This document shows positions 26,401-40,860 of a stretch of 64,000 bases of DNA, in pieces; the first letter of the stretch is position 1, and the number at the start of each line of letters is the position of its first letter. Origin of the DNA: Calliopsis andreniformis (taxonomy: Eukaryota; Arthropoda; Insecta; Hymenoptera; Andrenidae). Where the stretch lies: NCBI RefSeq assembly GCF_051401765.1, contig NW_027480544.1, positions 744,001 through 808,000 on the forward strand, read 5' to 3'. Below the pieces are notes generated by a model, which ran no database searches, was not told where the DNA came from, and was given only the letters and a program-made list of their open reading frames with translations. The position numbers and the translations under genes are program-made.

Positions 26401-28186
26401 TTGAGGATTGAGGTATGAGGAACCAGGATTGAGGATTGAGAATTGAGGAATGAGAATTGACGATTGAGTATTGAAGATTGAGGATTGATGACTGAGGATT
26501 GAGGATTGAGGATTGAGGATTGAGGATTGAGGATTGTAGATTGAGTATTGAGGATTGAGGATGAGGGCTGAGGGTTGAGGGTTGAGGTTTGAGGACTGAG
26601 GACAGAGGATTGAGGATTGAGAATTGAGGACGGAGGATAGAGGATTGAGGATTGAGGATTGAGGATTGAGGATTGAAGATTGAGTATTGAGGATTGAGGA
26701 TGAGGGCTGAGGGTTGAGGGTTGAGGTTTGAGGACTGAGGATTGAGGGTTGAGGATTGAGGATTGAGGATTGACGCTTGAGGGTAGAGGATTGAGAATGG
26801 AGGATTGAAGAGAGAGGACCGACTGTTGAGGATTGAGTCTTGAGAATTGATGTTTGAGGGTTGAGATTTGATTATTGAATATTGTGGATTGAGTATTGAA
26901 TCATGAGAATTCGGGATATTCTATTGAGTATTGAGAATTGAGGATTGATGGTTGAGTATTGAGAATTGATGGTTGACGATTGTGTGTTGAATATTGAGGA
27001 TTGAGGTTTGAGGATTGAGGATTGAGAATTGAGGATTGAAGATTGAGTATTAATGATTGAAGATTGAGGATTGAGGATTGAGGGTTGAGGATTAAGGACG
27101 AGGACTGACGGTTGAGGATTGAAGGTTGACCATTGAGAATTGAGGATTGAGGATTGAGGATTGAGGATTGAGGATTGAGGGCTGAAGCTTGAGGAATGGG
27201 TATTGAGTATTGAAGAATCAGGATTGAGGATTGAGGACTGACGATTGCAGATTGAGTATTGAGGATTGAAGACTGACGCTTGAGGATTCAGGATTGAGGA
27301 TTGGGGATTGAGGATTGAGGATTGAAGATTGAGTAGTGAGGATTGAAGATTGAGTATTGATGATTGAATATTGAGGATTGAGGATTCGTAGTTGAGGATT
27401 GAGGACGAGGACTGACGGTTGAGGATTGAGGTGTGAGGATTGAGGATTGAGGATTGAGGACTGAGGGCTCAGGTTTGAGGATTGAGGACTGAGGATTGAG
27501 GATCGAATGTTGAGTATTGAGGATTGAATGTTGAGGATTGAGGATTGAGGATTGAGGATGGAGCATGAGGACTGAGGATTGAGGGTTTTGGATTGAGGGT
27601 TGAGGATGGAGGTTGAGGGCTGAGGGTTGAGGATTGAGGTTTGAGTATTGAATCCTGAGTATTCAGGATATTCTATTGAGTATTGAGATTTGAGGATTGA
27701 TGGTTGAGTATTGAGGATTGAGGATTGAGGACTGAGTATTGAAGATTGAGGATTGATGATTGAGAATTGAGGATTGAGGATTGAGGATTGAGGATTGAGG
27801 ATTGAGGATTGAGGATTGAGCGCTGTGGACTGGGGATTGAGGATTGAAGATTGAGGATTAAGGATTGAGGATTGGGGATTGAGGATCTAGGATTGAGGAT
27901 TGAGGACTGCGGATTGACGATTGAGTATTGAAGATTGAGGATTGATGACTGAGGATTCAGGATTGAGGATTGAGGTTTGAGGATTGAGAATTGAAGATTG
28001 AAGATTGAGTATTGAGGATTGAAGGTTGAGGATTGAGGATTGAGTATTGATGATGGAGAATGAGGGCTGAGGGTTGACGATTGGGGATTGAGTATTGAAT
28101 CCTGAGAATTCAGGATATTCTATTGAGTATTGAGAATTGAGGATTGATGGTTGAGTATTGAGGATTGAGAATTGAGGATTGAGGAT
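23435..28186 (+). repeat. HOR tail (t6, t7) followed by t4/t3 sub-array, copy B
   Basis: Boxes are t6 23721, t7 23959, t4 24259, t4 24691, t3 25318, t4 26287, t3 26907, t5 27659 and t6 28106. Within the sub-array t4 to t4 is 1,596 bp and t3 to t3 is 1,589 bp, both whole numbers of heptamers. The block from about 22620 to 27176 matches 35726-40861. The offset is 13,106 bp before and 13,685 bp after a 579-bp segment missing here at about 24467. The missing segment is present in the copies at 16.8-17.6 and 37.4-38.2 kb, so this copy has the deletion. Confidence 0.85.
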
Positions 28187-28552
28187 TGAGGACTGAGGAT
28201 TGGGGATTGAGGACTGAGGATTGACGATTGATTATTGAGCTTTGGGGATTGAAGGTTGTGGACTGGGGATAGAGGATTGAATATTGAGGATTAAGGATAG
28301 AGTATCGGAGATTTAGGATCTAGGACAGGAGATTGATTATTGAGGATTGAAGAGTGAGGATTGAGGATTGAGGATTGATGATTGAGGATTGAGGATTGAA
28401 GATTGAGTATGGAGGATTGAAGATGGAGGATTGAGTATTAAGGATTGAGGATTGAAGATTGAGGACTGAGTGTTGAGGGTTTAGTGATGAGAATTGATGT
28501 TTGTGGATTGAGATTTGAAGATTGAGATTGGGGATTTAGCATTGAAACATGA

Positions 28553-31441
28553 GAATTCAGGATATTCTATTGAGTATCGAGAATTGAGGATTGATGTTTG
28601 AATATTGGTGATTGATGGTTGAGGGTTGAGTGTTGAATATTGAGGATTGAGGATTGTGGATTGAGGATTGAAGATTGAGTATTGATGATTGAGGATTGAG
28701 GGTTGAGGGTTGCGGACTGAGGATTGAGGATTGAAGATTGAGCATTGAGGATTGAAGATTGAGGACTGGTTATTGAGGACTGAAGATTGAGGATTAAGGA
28801 TTGAGGATTGGGGATTGAGGATCTAGGATTGAGGATTGAGGACTGCGGATTGAAGATTGAGGACTGAGTGTTGAGGGTTGAGTGATGAGAATTGATGTGT
28901 GTGGATTGAGATTTGAAGTTTGAAGATTGAGGATTGAGTATTGAAAACTGTGAAGTGAGGATATTCTATTGAGGATTGAGGACTGACAATTGATTGTTGC
29001 GGACTGAGGGATGAAGATTGAGCATTCAGGGCTGAGGATTCGGAATTGAGGTTTGAGGACTGAGGATTGAGGGTTCAGGATTGAGGATTGAGGATTGACG
29101 CTTGAGGATAGAGAATTGAGGATGGAGGATTGAAGAGAGAGGACCGAGTGTTGAGGATTGAGTGTTGAGAATTGATGTTTGCGGGTTGAGATTTGATTAT
29201 TGAATATTGTGGATTGAGTATTGAATCATGAGAATTCGGGTTACTCTATTGAGTATTGAGAACTGAGGATTGATGGTTGAGTATTGAGAATTGATGGTTG
29301 ATGGTTGTGTGTTGAATATTGAGGATTGAGGGTTGAGGATTTAGGATTGAGAATTGAGGATTGAAGATTGAGGATTGGGGATTGAGGATTGAGGATTGAG
29401 GATTGAGAATCGAAGATTGAGTATCGAGGATTGAAGATTGAGGTTTGAGGATTGAGGATTGAGGATTGAGGTTGGAGGATGAGGGCTGAGGGTTGAGGAT
29501 TTAGGTTTGAGTATTGAATACTGAGAATTCAGGATATTCTATTGAGTATTGAGAATTGAGGATTGATGGTTGAGTATTGAGGATTGAGGATTGAGTATTG
29601 AGGATTGAAGATTGAGGTTTGATAATTGAGAATTGAGAATTGAGTATGAGGACTGAGGGTTGAGGATTGAGGTTTGAGGAACGAGGATTGAGGATTGAGA
29701 ATTGAGGACTGAGGATTCACGATTGAGTATTGAAGATTGAGGATTGATGACTGAGGATTGAGTATTGAGGATTGACGATTGAGGATTGAGGATTGAAGAT
29801 TGAGTATTGAGGATTGAGGATGAGGGCTGAGGGTTGAGGTTTGAGGTTTGAGGACTGAGGACAGAGGATTGAGGATTGAGAATTGAGGATGGAGGATAGA
29901 GGATTGAGGATTGAGGATTGGGTATTGAGGATTGAAGAATAAGAATTGACGATTGTGGATTGAGTATTGAGGTTTGAAGATTGAGTATTGAGGATTGAAG
30001 GTTGATGATTCAGGATTGAGGATTGATGATTGAGGATTGAGGATTGAGGATTGAGGATTGAGGATTGAAGATTGAGTATTGAGGATTGAAGATTGAGTAT
30101 TGATGATTGAATATTGAGGATTGAGGATTCATAGTTGAGGATTGAGGACGAGGACTGACGGTTGAGGATTGAGGTATGAGGATTGAGGATTGAGGATTGA
30201 GGACTGAGGACTCAGGTTTGAGGATTGAGGACTGAGGATTGAGGATCGAATGTTGAGTATTGAGGATTGAAGGTTGAGGATTGAGGATTGAGGATTGAGG
30301 ATGGAGCATGAGGACTGAGGATTGAGGATTTTGGATTGAGGATTGAGGATGGAGGATGAGGGCTGAGGGTTCAGGATTGAGGTTTGAGTATTGAATCCTG
30401 AGTATTCAGGTTATTCTATTGAGTATTGAGATTTGAGGTTTGATGGTTGAGTATTGAGGATTGAGGATTGGTGATTGAGAATTGAGGATTCAGGATTGAG
30501 GATTGAGGATTGAGGATTGAGGATAGAGGATTGAGGGTTGTGGACTGAGGACGAGGACTGACGGCTGAGGATTGAGGATTGATGTTTGAGGATTGAGGAT
30601 TGAGGACTGAGGATTGAGGATTGAGGATTGAGTATTGAGGATTGAAGGTTGAGGATTGAGGATTGAGTATTGATGATGGAGAATAAGGGCTGAGGGTTGA
30701 GGATTGGGGTTTGAGTATTGAATCCTGAGAATTCAGGATATTCTATTGAGTATTGAGAATTGAGGATTGATGGTTGAGTATTGAGGATTGAGAATTGAGG
30801 ATTGAGGATTGAGTTTTGAAGATTGAGTATTGATGATTGAGGATTGAGTATTAAGGATTGAGGATTGAAGATTGAGGACTGAGTGTTGAGGGTTGAGTGA
30901 TGATAATTGATGTTTGTGGATGGAGACATGAAGATTGAAGATTGAGGATTGAGTATTGAAAACTGAGAATTCAGGATATCCTATTGAGTATTGAGTATTG
31001 AGTATTTAGGATTGAGGATTGAGGACGAGGACTGACGGTTGAGGATTGAGGTTTGAGTATTGAGGATCGAGGATTGAGGACTGAGGATTGGGAATTGAGG
31101 ACTGAGGATTGACGATTGATTATTGAGCTTTGGGGATTGAAGATTGTGGACTGGGGATAGAGGATTGAATATTGAGGATTAAGGATAGAGTATCGGAGAT
31201 TGAGGATCTAGGACAGGAGATTGATTATTGAGGATTGAAGAGTGAGGATTGAGGATTGAGGATTGAAGGATTGAGGATTGAGGATTGAAGATTGAGTATG
31301 GAGGATTGAAGATTGAGGATTGAGGATTAAGGATTGAGGATTGAAGATCGAGGACTGAGTGTTGAGGGTTGAGTGATGGGAATTGATGTTTGTGGATTGA
31401 GATTTGAAGATTGAGATTGGGGATTTAGCATTGAACCATGA
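28553..31441 (+). repeat. Complete HOR unit, 2,889 bp variant
   Basis: All seven box types occur in order: t1 28553, t2 28952, t3 29232, t4 29525, t5 30402, t6 30729, t7 30967, then t1 of the next unit at 31442. It is shorter than the 3,166-bp unit mainly in two intervals: t1 to t2 (399 against 501 bp) and t5 to t6 (327 against 503 bp). The t3-t4 interval matches within 0-1 bp. The t2 box is mutated (GAAGTG instead of GAATTG) and t3 reads TTACTCT instead of TTATTCT. The block from about 28187 is copied at 40861-43980 with a constant offset of 12,674 bp. Confidence 0.85.
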
Positions 31442-32990
31442 GAATTCAGGATATTCTATTGAGTATCGAGAATTGAGGATTGATGTTTGAATATTGGTGA
31501 TTGATTGTTGAGGGTTGAGTGTTGAATATTGAGGATTGAGGATTGTGGATTGAGGATTGAAGATTGAGTATTGATGATTGAGGATTGAGGGTTGAGGGTT
31601 GAGGATTGAGGACGAGGGCTGGCGGTTGAGGATTGAGGTTTGAGATTGAGGATTGAGGGCTGAGGATTGAGGACGAGGACAGACGGTTCAGAATTGAGGA
31701 TTGATGATTGAGGATTGAGGATTGCGGACTGAGGATTGAGGATTGAAGATTGAGCATTGAGGATTGAAGATTGAGGACTGGTTATTGAGGATTGAAGATT
31801 GAGGATTAAGGATTGAGGATTGGGGATTGAGGATCTAGGATTGAGGATTGAGGACTGCGGATTGAAGATTGAGGACTGAGTGTTGAGTGTTGAGTGATGA
31901 GAATTGATGTCTGTGGATTGAGATTTGAAGTTTGAAGATTGGGGATTGAGTATTGAAAACTGTGAATTGAGGATATTCTATTGAGGATTGAGGATTGACA
32001 ATTGATTGTTGCGGACTGAGGGACGAAGATTGAGCATTCAGGACTGAGGATTCGGAATTGAGGTTTGAGGACTGAGGATTGAGGGTTCAGGATTGAGGAT
32101 TGAGGATTGACGCTTGAGGATAGAGAATTGAGGATGGAGGATTGAAGAGAGAGGACCGAGTGTTGAGGATTGAGTGTTGAGAATTGATGTTTGCGGGTTG
32201 AGATTTGATTATTGAATATTGTGGATTGAGTATTGAATCATGAGAATTCGGGTTATTCTATTGAGTATTGAGAATTGAGGATTGATGGTTGAGTATTGAG
32301 AATTGATGGTTGATGGTTGTGTGTTGAATATTGGGGATTGAGGGTTGAGGATTTAGGATTGAGAATTGAGGATTGAAGATTGAGGATTGTGGATTGAGGA
32401 TTGACGATTGAGGATTGAGAATCGAAGATTGAGTAACGAGGATTGAAGATTGAGGTTTGAGGATTGAGGATTGAGGATTGAGGTTGGAGGATGAGGGCTG
32501 AGGGTTGAGGATTTAGGTTTGAGTATTGAATACTGAGAATTCAGGATATTCTATTGAGTATTGAGAATTGAGGATTGATGGTTGAGTATTGAGGATTGAG
32601 GATTGAGTATTGAGGATTGAAGATTGAGGTTTGAGGATTGAGAATTGAGAATTGAGTATGAGGACTGAGGGTTGAGGATTGAGGTTTGAGGAACGAGGAT
32701 TGAGGATTGAGAATTGAGGACTGAGGATTCACGATTGAGTATTGAGGATTGAGGATTGATGACTGAGGATTGAGTATTGAGGATTGACGATTGAGGATTG
32801 AGGATTGAAGATTGAGTATTGAGGATTGAGGATGAGGGCTGAGGGTTGAGGTTTGAGGTTTGAGGACTGAGGACAGAGGATTGAGGATTGAGAATTGAGG
32901 ATGGAGGATAGAGGATTGAGGATTGAGGATTGGGTATTGAGGATTGAAGAATGAGAATTGACGATTGTGGATTGTGTATTGAGGTTTGAA
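31442..32990 (+). repeat. Partial HOR unit, t1 to t4
   Basis: Boxes t1 31442, t2 31964, t3 32244 and t4 32537 are followed by satellite without t5 to t7. The segment matches 48635-50095 at a constant offset of 17,193 bp at all four boxes. After about 32990 it leaves the HOR and enters box-free satellite. Confidence 0.8.
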
Positions 32991-34580
32991 GATTGAGTAT
33001 TGAGGATTGAAGGTTGATGGTTCAGGATTGAGGATTGATGATTGAGGATTGAGGATTGAGGATTGAGGATTGAGGATTGATGATTGAGAACTGAGGATTG
33101 AGGATTGAAGATTGAAGATTGAGGATTGAGGACTCAGGATTGAGGATTGAGAATGAGGGCTGAGGGTTGAGGATTGAGGTTTGAGGACTGAGGACTGAGG
33201 ATTGAGGATTGAGAATTGAGGATGGAGGATTGAGGATTGAGGATTGAGGATTGGGTATTGATGATTGAAGAATGAGGATTGACGATTGAGGATTGAGTAT
33301 TGAGGATTGAAGATTGAGTACTGAGGATTGAAGGTTGATGATTCAGGATTGAGGATTGAGGATGAGGGCTGTGGGTTGAGAATTGAGGTTTGAGGACTGA
33401 GGACAGAGGATTGAGGATTGAGATTTGAGGATGGGCGATTGAGGATTGAGGATTGAGGATTGTGTATTCAGGATTGAGGATTGTGTATTCAGGATTGAAG
33501 AATGAGGATTGACGATTGAGGATTGAGTATTGAGGATTGAAGATTGAGTATTGAGGATTGAAGGTTGATGATTGAATATTGAGGATTGATGACTGAGGAT
33601 TGAGGATTGAGGATTGAGGATTGAGGATTGATGATTGAAGACTGAGTATTGAGGATTGAAGATTGAGGATTGAGGATTGAGGATTGAGGATTGAGGATTG
33701 ATGATCGAAGACTGAGTATTGAGGATTGAAGATTGAGGATTGAGGATGAGGGCTGAGGGCTGAGGGTTGAGGGTTGACGTTTGAGGACTGAGGACAGAGG
33801 ATTGAGGATTGAGAATTAAGGATGGAGGATAGAGGATTGATGATTGAGGATTGGGTATTGAGGATTGAAGAATGAGAATTGACGATTGTGGATTGAGCAT
33901 TGAGGTTTGAAGATTGAGTATTGAGGATTGAAGGTTGATGATTGAGAATTGATTATTGAGGATTGAGGATTGAGGATTGAGGATTGATGATTGATGATTG
34001 AGAACTGAGGATTGAGGATTGAAGATTGAGGATTGAGGACTCAGGATTGAGGATTGAGATTGAGGGCTGAGGGTTGAGGATTGAGGTTTGAGGACTGAGG
34101 ACTGAGGATTGAGGATTGAGAATTGAGGATGGAGGATTGAGGATTGAGGATTGAGGATTGGGTATTGATGATTGAAGAATGAGGATTGACGATTGAGGAT
34201 TGAGTATTGAGGATTGAAGATTGAGTATTGAGGATTGAAGGTTGATGATTCAGGATTGAGGATTGAGGATGAGGGCTGAGGGTTGAGGATTGAGGTTTGA
34301 GGACTGAGGACAGAGGATTGAGGATTGAGATTTGAGAATGGACGATTGAGGATTGAGGATTGAGGATTGTGTATTCAGGATTGAAGAATGAGGGTTGACA
34401 ATTGAGGATTGAGTATTGAGGATTGAAGATTGAGTATTGAGGATTGAAGTTTGATGATTGAATATTGAGGACTGATGATTGAGGATTGAGGATTGAGGAT
34501 TGAGGATTGAGGATTGATGATTGAAGACTGAGTATTGAGGATTGAAGATTGAGGATTGAGGATTGAGGATTGATGATTGA
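32991..34580 (+). repeat. Box-free satellite stretch
   Basis: There are no boxes between 32537 and 34861. The sequence is locally repetitive, with several copies of the strings GATGATCGAAGACTGAG and GTGTATTCAGGATTG and blocks beginning GATGAGGGCTGAGG. The part from about 33690 to 34570 recurs at about 44014-44894 with a constant offset of 10,324 bp. Similar box-free material dominates 55-59 and 62-64 kb. No gene is seen. Confidence 0.8.
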
Positions 34581-37500
34581 AGACTGAGTATTGAGGATTG
34601 ATGATTGAGGATTGAGGATTGCGGACTGAGGATTGAGGATTGAAGATTGAGCATTGAGGATTGAAGATTGAGGACTGGTTATTGAGGATTGAAGATTGAG
34701 GATTAAGGATTGAGGATTGGGGATTGAGGATCTAGGATTGAGGATTGAGGACTGAGGAATGAAGATTGAGGACTGAGTGTTGAGGGTTGAGTGATGAGAA
34801 TTGATGTCTGTGGATTGAGATTTGAAGTTTGAAGATTGAGGATTGAGTATTGAAAACTGTGAATTGAGGATATTCTATTGAGGATTGAGGATTGGCAATT
34901 GATTGTTGCGGACTGAGGGATGAAGATTGAGCATTCAGGACTGAGGATTCGGAATTGAGGTTTGAGGACTGAGGATTGAGGGTTCAGGATTGAGGATTGA
35001 GGATTGACGCTTGAGGATAGAGAATTGAGGATGGAGGATTGAAGAGAGAGGACCGAGTGTTGAGGATTGAGTGTTGAGAATTGATGTTTGCGGGTTGAGA
35101 TTTGATTATTGAATATTGTGGATTGAGTACTGAATCATGAGAATTCGGGTTATTCTATTGAGTATTGAGAATTGAGGATTGATGGTTGAGTATTGAGAAT
35201 TGATGGTTGATGGTTGTGTGTTGAATATTGAGGATTGAGGGTTGAGGATTTAGGATTGAGAATTGAGGATTGAAGATTGAGGGTTGGGGATTGAGGATTG
35301 AGGATTGAGGATTGAGAATCGAAGATTGAGTATCGAGGATTGAAGATTGAGGTTTGAGGATTGAGTATTGAGGATTGAGGTTGGAGGATGAGGGCTGAGG
35401 GTTGAGGATTTAGGTTTGAGTATTGAATACTGAGAATTCAGGATATTCTATTGAGTATTGAGAATTGAGGATTGATGGTTGAGTATTGAGGATTGAGGAT
35501 TGAGTATTGAGGATTGAAGATTGAGGTTTGAGGATTGAGAATTGAGAATTGAGTATGAGGACTGAGGGTTGAGGATTGAGGTTTGAGGAACGAGGATTGA
35601 GGATTGAGAATTGAGGACTGAGGATTCACGATTGAGTATTGAAGATTGAGGATTGATGACTGAGGATTGAGTATTGAGGATTGACGATTGAGGATTGAGG
35701 ATTGAAGATTGAGTATTGAGGATTGAGGATGAGGGCTGAGGGCTGAGGTTTGAGGTTTGAGGACTGAGGACAGAGGATTGAGGATTGAGAATTGAGGATG
35801 GAGGATAGAGGATTGAGGATTGAGGATTGGGTATTGAGGATTGAAGAATGAGAATTGACGATTGTGGATTGAGTATTGAGGTTTGAAGATTGAGTATTGA
35901 GGATTGAAGGTTGATGATTCAGGATTGAGGATGGATGATTGAGGATTGAGGATTGAGGATTGAGGATTGAGGGTTGAAGATTGAGTATTGAGGATTGAAG
36001 ATTGAGTATTGATGATTGAATATTGAGGATTGAGGATTCATAGTTGAGGATTGAGGACGAGGACTGACGGTTGAGGATTGAGGTATGAGGATTGAGGATT
36101 GAGGACTGAGGACTGAGGACTCAGGTTTGAGGATTGAGGACTGAGGATTGAGGATCGAATGTTGAGTATTGAGGATTGAAGGTTGAGGATTGATGATTGA
36201 GGATTGAGGATGGAGCATGAGGACTGAGGATTGAGGATTTTGGATTGAGGATTGAGGATGGAGGATGAGGGCTGAGGGTTGAGGATTGAGGTTTGAGTAT
36301 TGAATCCTGAGTATTCAGGATATTCTATTGAGTATTGGGATTTGAGGATTGATGGTTGAGTATTGAGGATTGAGGATTGATGATTGAGAATTGTGGATTG
36401 AGGATTGAGGATTGAGTATTGAGGATTGAGGATTGAGGATTGAGGGTTGTGGACTGAGGACGAGGACTGACGGTTGAGGATTGAGGATTGATGTTTGAGG
36501 ATTGAGGATTGAGGACTGAGGATTGAGGATTGAGGATTGAGCATTGAGGATTGAAGATTGAAGACTGGGGATTGAGGATTGAAGATTGAGGATTAAGTAT
36601 TGAGGATTGGGGATTGAGGATCTAGGATTGAAGATTGAGGACTGCGGATTGACGATTGAGTATTGAAGATTGAGGACTGATGACTGAGGATTGAGGATTG
36701 AGGATTGAGGATTGAAGATTGAAGATTGAGTATTGAGGATTGAAGGTTGAGGATTGAAGATTGAGTATTGATGATGGAGAATGAGGGCTGAGGGTTGAGG
36801 ATTGGAGTTTGAGTATTCAATCCTGAGAATTCAGGATATTCTATTGAGTATTGAGAATTGAGGATTGATGGTTGAGTATTGAGTATTGAGAATTGAGGAT
36901 TGAGGATTGAGTTTTGAAGATTGAGTATTTATGATTGAGGATTGAGTATTGAGGATTGAGGATTGAAGATTGAGGACTGAGTGTTGTGGGTTGAGTGATG
37001 ATAATAGATGTTTGTGGATGGAGACATGAAGATTGAAGATTGAGGATTGAGTATTGAAAACTGAGAATTCAGGATATTCTATTGAGTATTGAGTATTGAG
37101 AATTGAGGATTGATGGTTGAGTATTGAGAATTGATGGTTGATGGTTGTGTGTTGAATATTGGGGATTGAGTGTTGATGATTTAGGATTGAGAATTGAGGA
37201 TTGAAGATTGAGGATTGTGGATTGAGGATTGACGATTGAGGATTGAGAATCGAAGATTGAGTAACGAGGATTGAAGATTGAGGTTGGAGGATTGAGGATT
37301 GAGGACTGAGGTTGGAGGATGAGGGCTGAGGGTTGAGGATTTAGGTTTGAGTATTGAATACTGAGAATTCAGGATATTCTATTGAGTATTGAGAATTGAG
37401 GATTGATGGTTGAGTATTGAGGATTGAGGATTGAGTATTGAGGATTGAAGATTGAGGTTTGAGGATTGAGAATTGAGAATTGAGTATGTGGACTGAGGGT

Positions 37501-40500
37501 TGAGGATTGAGGTTTGAGGAACGAGGATTGAGGATTGAGAATTGAGGACTGAGGATTCACGATTGAGTATTGAAGATTGAGGATTGATGACTGGGGATTG
37601 AGTATTGAGGATTGACGATTGAGGATTGAGGATTGAAGATTGAGCATTGAGGATTGAGGATGAGGGCTGAGGGTTGAGGTTTGAGGTTTGAGGACTGAGG
37701 ACAGAGGATTGAGGATTGAGAATTGAGGATGGAGGTTAGAGGATTGAGGATTGAGGATTGGGTATTGAGGATTGAAGAATGAGGATTGACGATTGTGGAT
37801 TGAGTATTGAGGTTTTAAGGTTGAGTATTGAGGACTGAAGGTTGATGATTCAGGATTGAGGATTGAAGAATGAGAATTGACGATTGAGGATTGAGTATTG
37901 AGGATTGAAGATTGAGTATTGAGGATTGAAGGTTGATGATTCAGGATTGAGGATTGAGGATGAGGGCTGCGGGTTGAGGATTGAGGTTTGAGGACTGAGG
38001 ACAGAGGATTGAGGATTGAGAATTGAGGATGGAGGATTGAGGATTGAGGATTGAGGATTGTGTATTGAGGATTGAAGAATGAGGATTGACGATTGAGGTT
38101 CGAGTATTGAGGATTGAAGATTGAGTATTGAGGATTGAAGGTTGATGATTGAATATTGCGGATTGATGATTGAGTATTGAGGATTGAGGATTGAGGATTG
38201 AGGATTGATGATTGAAGACTGAGTATTGAGGATTGAAGATTGAGGATTGAGAATTCAGGATCCAAGATTGAGTATCGAGGATTGAAGATTGAGGTTTGAG
38301 GATTGAGGGTTGAGGATTGAGGATGGAGGATGAGGGCTGAGGGTTGAGGATTGAGGTTTGAGTATTGAATACTGAGAATTCACGATATTCTATTGAGTAT
38401 TGAGAATTGAGGATTGAGGATTGGGTATTGAGGATTGAAGATTGAGGTTTGAGGATTGAGAATTGAGAATTGAGTATGAGGACTGAGGGTTGAGGATTGA
38501 GGTATGAGGAACCAGGATTGAGGATTGAGAATTGAGGAATCAGAATTGACGATTGAGTATTGAAGATTGAGGATTGATGACTGAGGATTGAGGATTGAGG
38601 ATTGAGGATTGAGGATTGAGGATTGAGGATTGTAGATTGAGTATTGAGGATTGAGGATGAGGGCTGAGGGTTGAGGGTTGAGGTTTGAGGACTGAGGACA
38701 GAGGATTGAGGATTGAGAATTGAGGATGGAGGATAGAGGATTGAGGATTGAGGATTGAGGATTGAGGATTGAAGATTGAGTATTGAGGATTGAGGATGAG
38801 GGCTGAGGGTTGATGGTTGAGGTTTGAGGACTGAGGATTGAGGGTTGAGGATTGAGGATTGAGGATTGACGCTTGAGGATAGAGGATTAAGAATGGAGGA
38901 TTGAAGAGAGAGGACCGACTGTTGAGGATTGAGTCTTGAGAATTGATGTTTGAGGGTTGAGATTTGATTATTGAATATTGTGGATTGAGTATTGAATCAT
39001 GAGAATTCGGGATACTCTATTGAGTATTGAGAATTGAGGATTGATGGTTGAGTATTGAGAATTGATGGTTGACGGTTGTGTGTTGAATATTGAGGATTGA
39101 GGTTTGAGGATTTAGGATTGAGAATTGAGGATTGAAGATTGAGTATTAATGATTGAAGGTTGAGGATTGAGGATTGAGGGTTGAGGATTAAGGACGTGGA
39201 CTGACGGTTGAGGATTGAAGATTGACCATTGAGAATTGAGGATTGAGGATTGAGGATTGAGGATTGAGGATTGAGGGCTGAAGCTTGAGGAATGGGTATT
39301 GAGTATTGAAGAAACAGGATTGAGGATTGAGGACTGAGGATTGCAGATTGAGTATCGAGGATTGAAGACTGACGCTTGAGGATTGAGGATTGAGGATTGG
39401 GGATTGAGGATTGAGAATTGAATATTGAGTAGTGAGGATTGAAGATTGAGTATTGACGATTGAATATTGAGGATTGAGGATTCGTAGTTGAGGATTGAGG
39501 ACGAGGACTGACGGTTGAGGATTGAGGTATGAGGATTGAGGATTGAGGATTGAGGATAAGGGCTGCGGGTTGAGGATTGAGGTTTGAGGACTGAGGACAG
39601 AGGATTGAGGATTGAGAATTGAGGATGGAGGATTGAGGATTGAGGATTGAGGATTGTGTATTGAGGATTGAAGAATGAGGATTGACGATTGATGTTCGAG
39701 TATTGAGGATTGAAGATTGAGTATGGAGGATTGAAGGTTGATGACTGAATATTGCGGATTGATGATTGAGTATTGAGGATTGAGGATTGAGGATTGAGGA
39801 TTGATGATTGAAGACTGAGTATTGAGGATTGAAGATTGAGGATTGAGAATTGAGGATCCAAGATTGAGTATCGAGTATTGAAGATTGAGGTTTTAGGATT
39901 GAGGGTTGAGGATTGAGGATGGAGGATGAGGGCTGAGGGTTGAGGATTGAGGTTTTAGTATTGAATACTGAGAATTCAGGATATTCTATTGAGTATTGAG
40001 AATTGAGGATTGAGGATTGGGTATTGAGGATTCAAGATTGAGGTTTGAGGATTGAGAATTGAGAATTGAGTATGAGGACTGAGGGTTGAGGATTGAGGTA
40101 TGAGGAACCAGGATTGAGGATTGAGAATTGAGGAATGAGAATTGACGATTGAGTATTGAAGATTGAGGATTGATGACTGAGGATTGAGGATTGAGTATTG
40201 AGGATTGAGGATTGAGGATTGTAGATTGAGTATTGAGGATTGAGGATGAGGGCTGAGGGTTGAGGGTTGAGGTTTGAGGACTGAGGACAGAGGATTGAGG
40301 ATTGAGAATTGAGGACGGAGGATAGAGGATTGAGGAATGAGGATTGAGGATTGAGGATTGAAGATTGAGTATTGAGGATTGAGGATGAGGGCTGAGGGTT
40401 GAGGGTTGAGGTTTGAGGACTGAGGATTGAGGGTTGAGGATTGAGGATTGAGGATTGACGCTTGAGGATAGAGGATTGAGAATGGAGGATTGAAGAGAGA

Positions 40501-40860
40501 GGACCGACTGTTGAGGATTGAGTCTTGAGAATTGATGTTTGAGGGTTGAGATTTGATTATTGAATATTGTGGATTGAGTATTGAATCATGAGAATTCGGG
40601 ATATTCTATTGAGTATTGAGAATTGAGGATTGATGGTTGAGTATTGAGAATTGATGGTTGACGATTGTGTGTTGAATATTGAGGATTGAGGTTTGAGGAT
40701 TGAGGATTGAGAATTGAGGATTGAAGATTGAGTATTAATGATTGAAGATTGAGGATTGAGGATTGAGGGTTGAGGATTAAGGACGAGGACTGACGGTTGA
40801 GGATTGAAGGTTGACCATTGAGAATTGAGGATTGAGGATTGAGGATTGAGGATTGAGGAT
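34581..40860 (+). repeat. Mosaic copy of 4.6-6.5 kb joined to a copy of 22.6-27.2 kb
   Basis: The first part (boxes t2 34861, t3 35141, t4 35434, t5 36311) matches 4833-6283 at 30,028 bp and carries the 481-bp segment that 22.6 kb lacks. From about 35726 it also matches the 22.6-24.4 kb block at 13,106 bp (t5 36311, t6 36827, t7 37065, t4 37365). After the 579-bp segment it matches at 13,685 bp (t4 38376, t3 39003, t4 39972, t3 40592). Near 40861 it switches to the 12,674-bp register of the 28.2-31.3 kb block. Confidence 0.85.
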
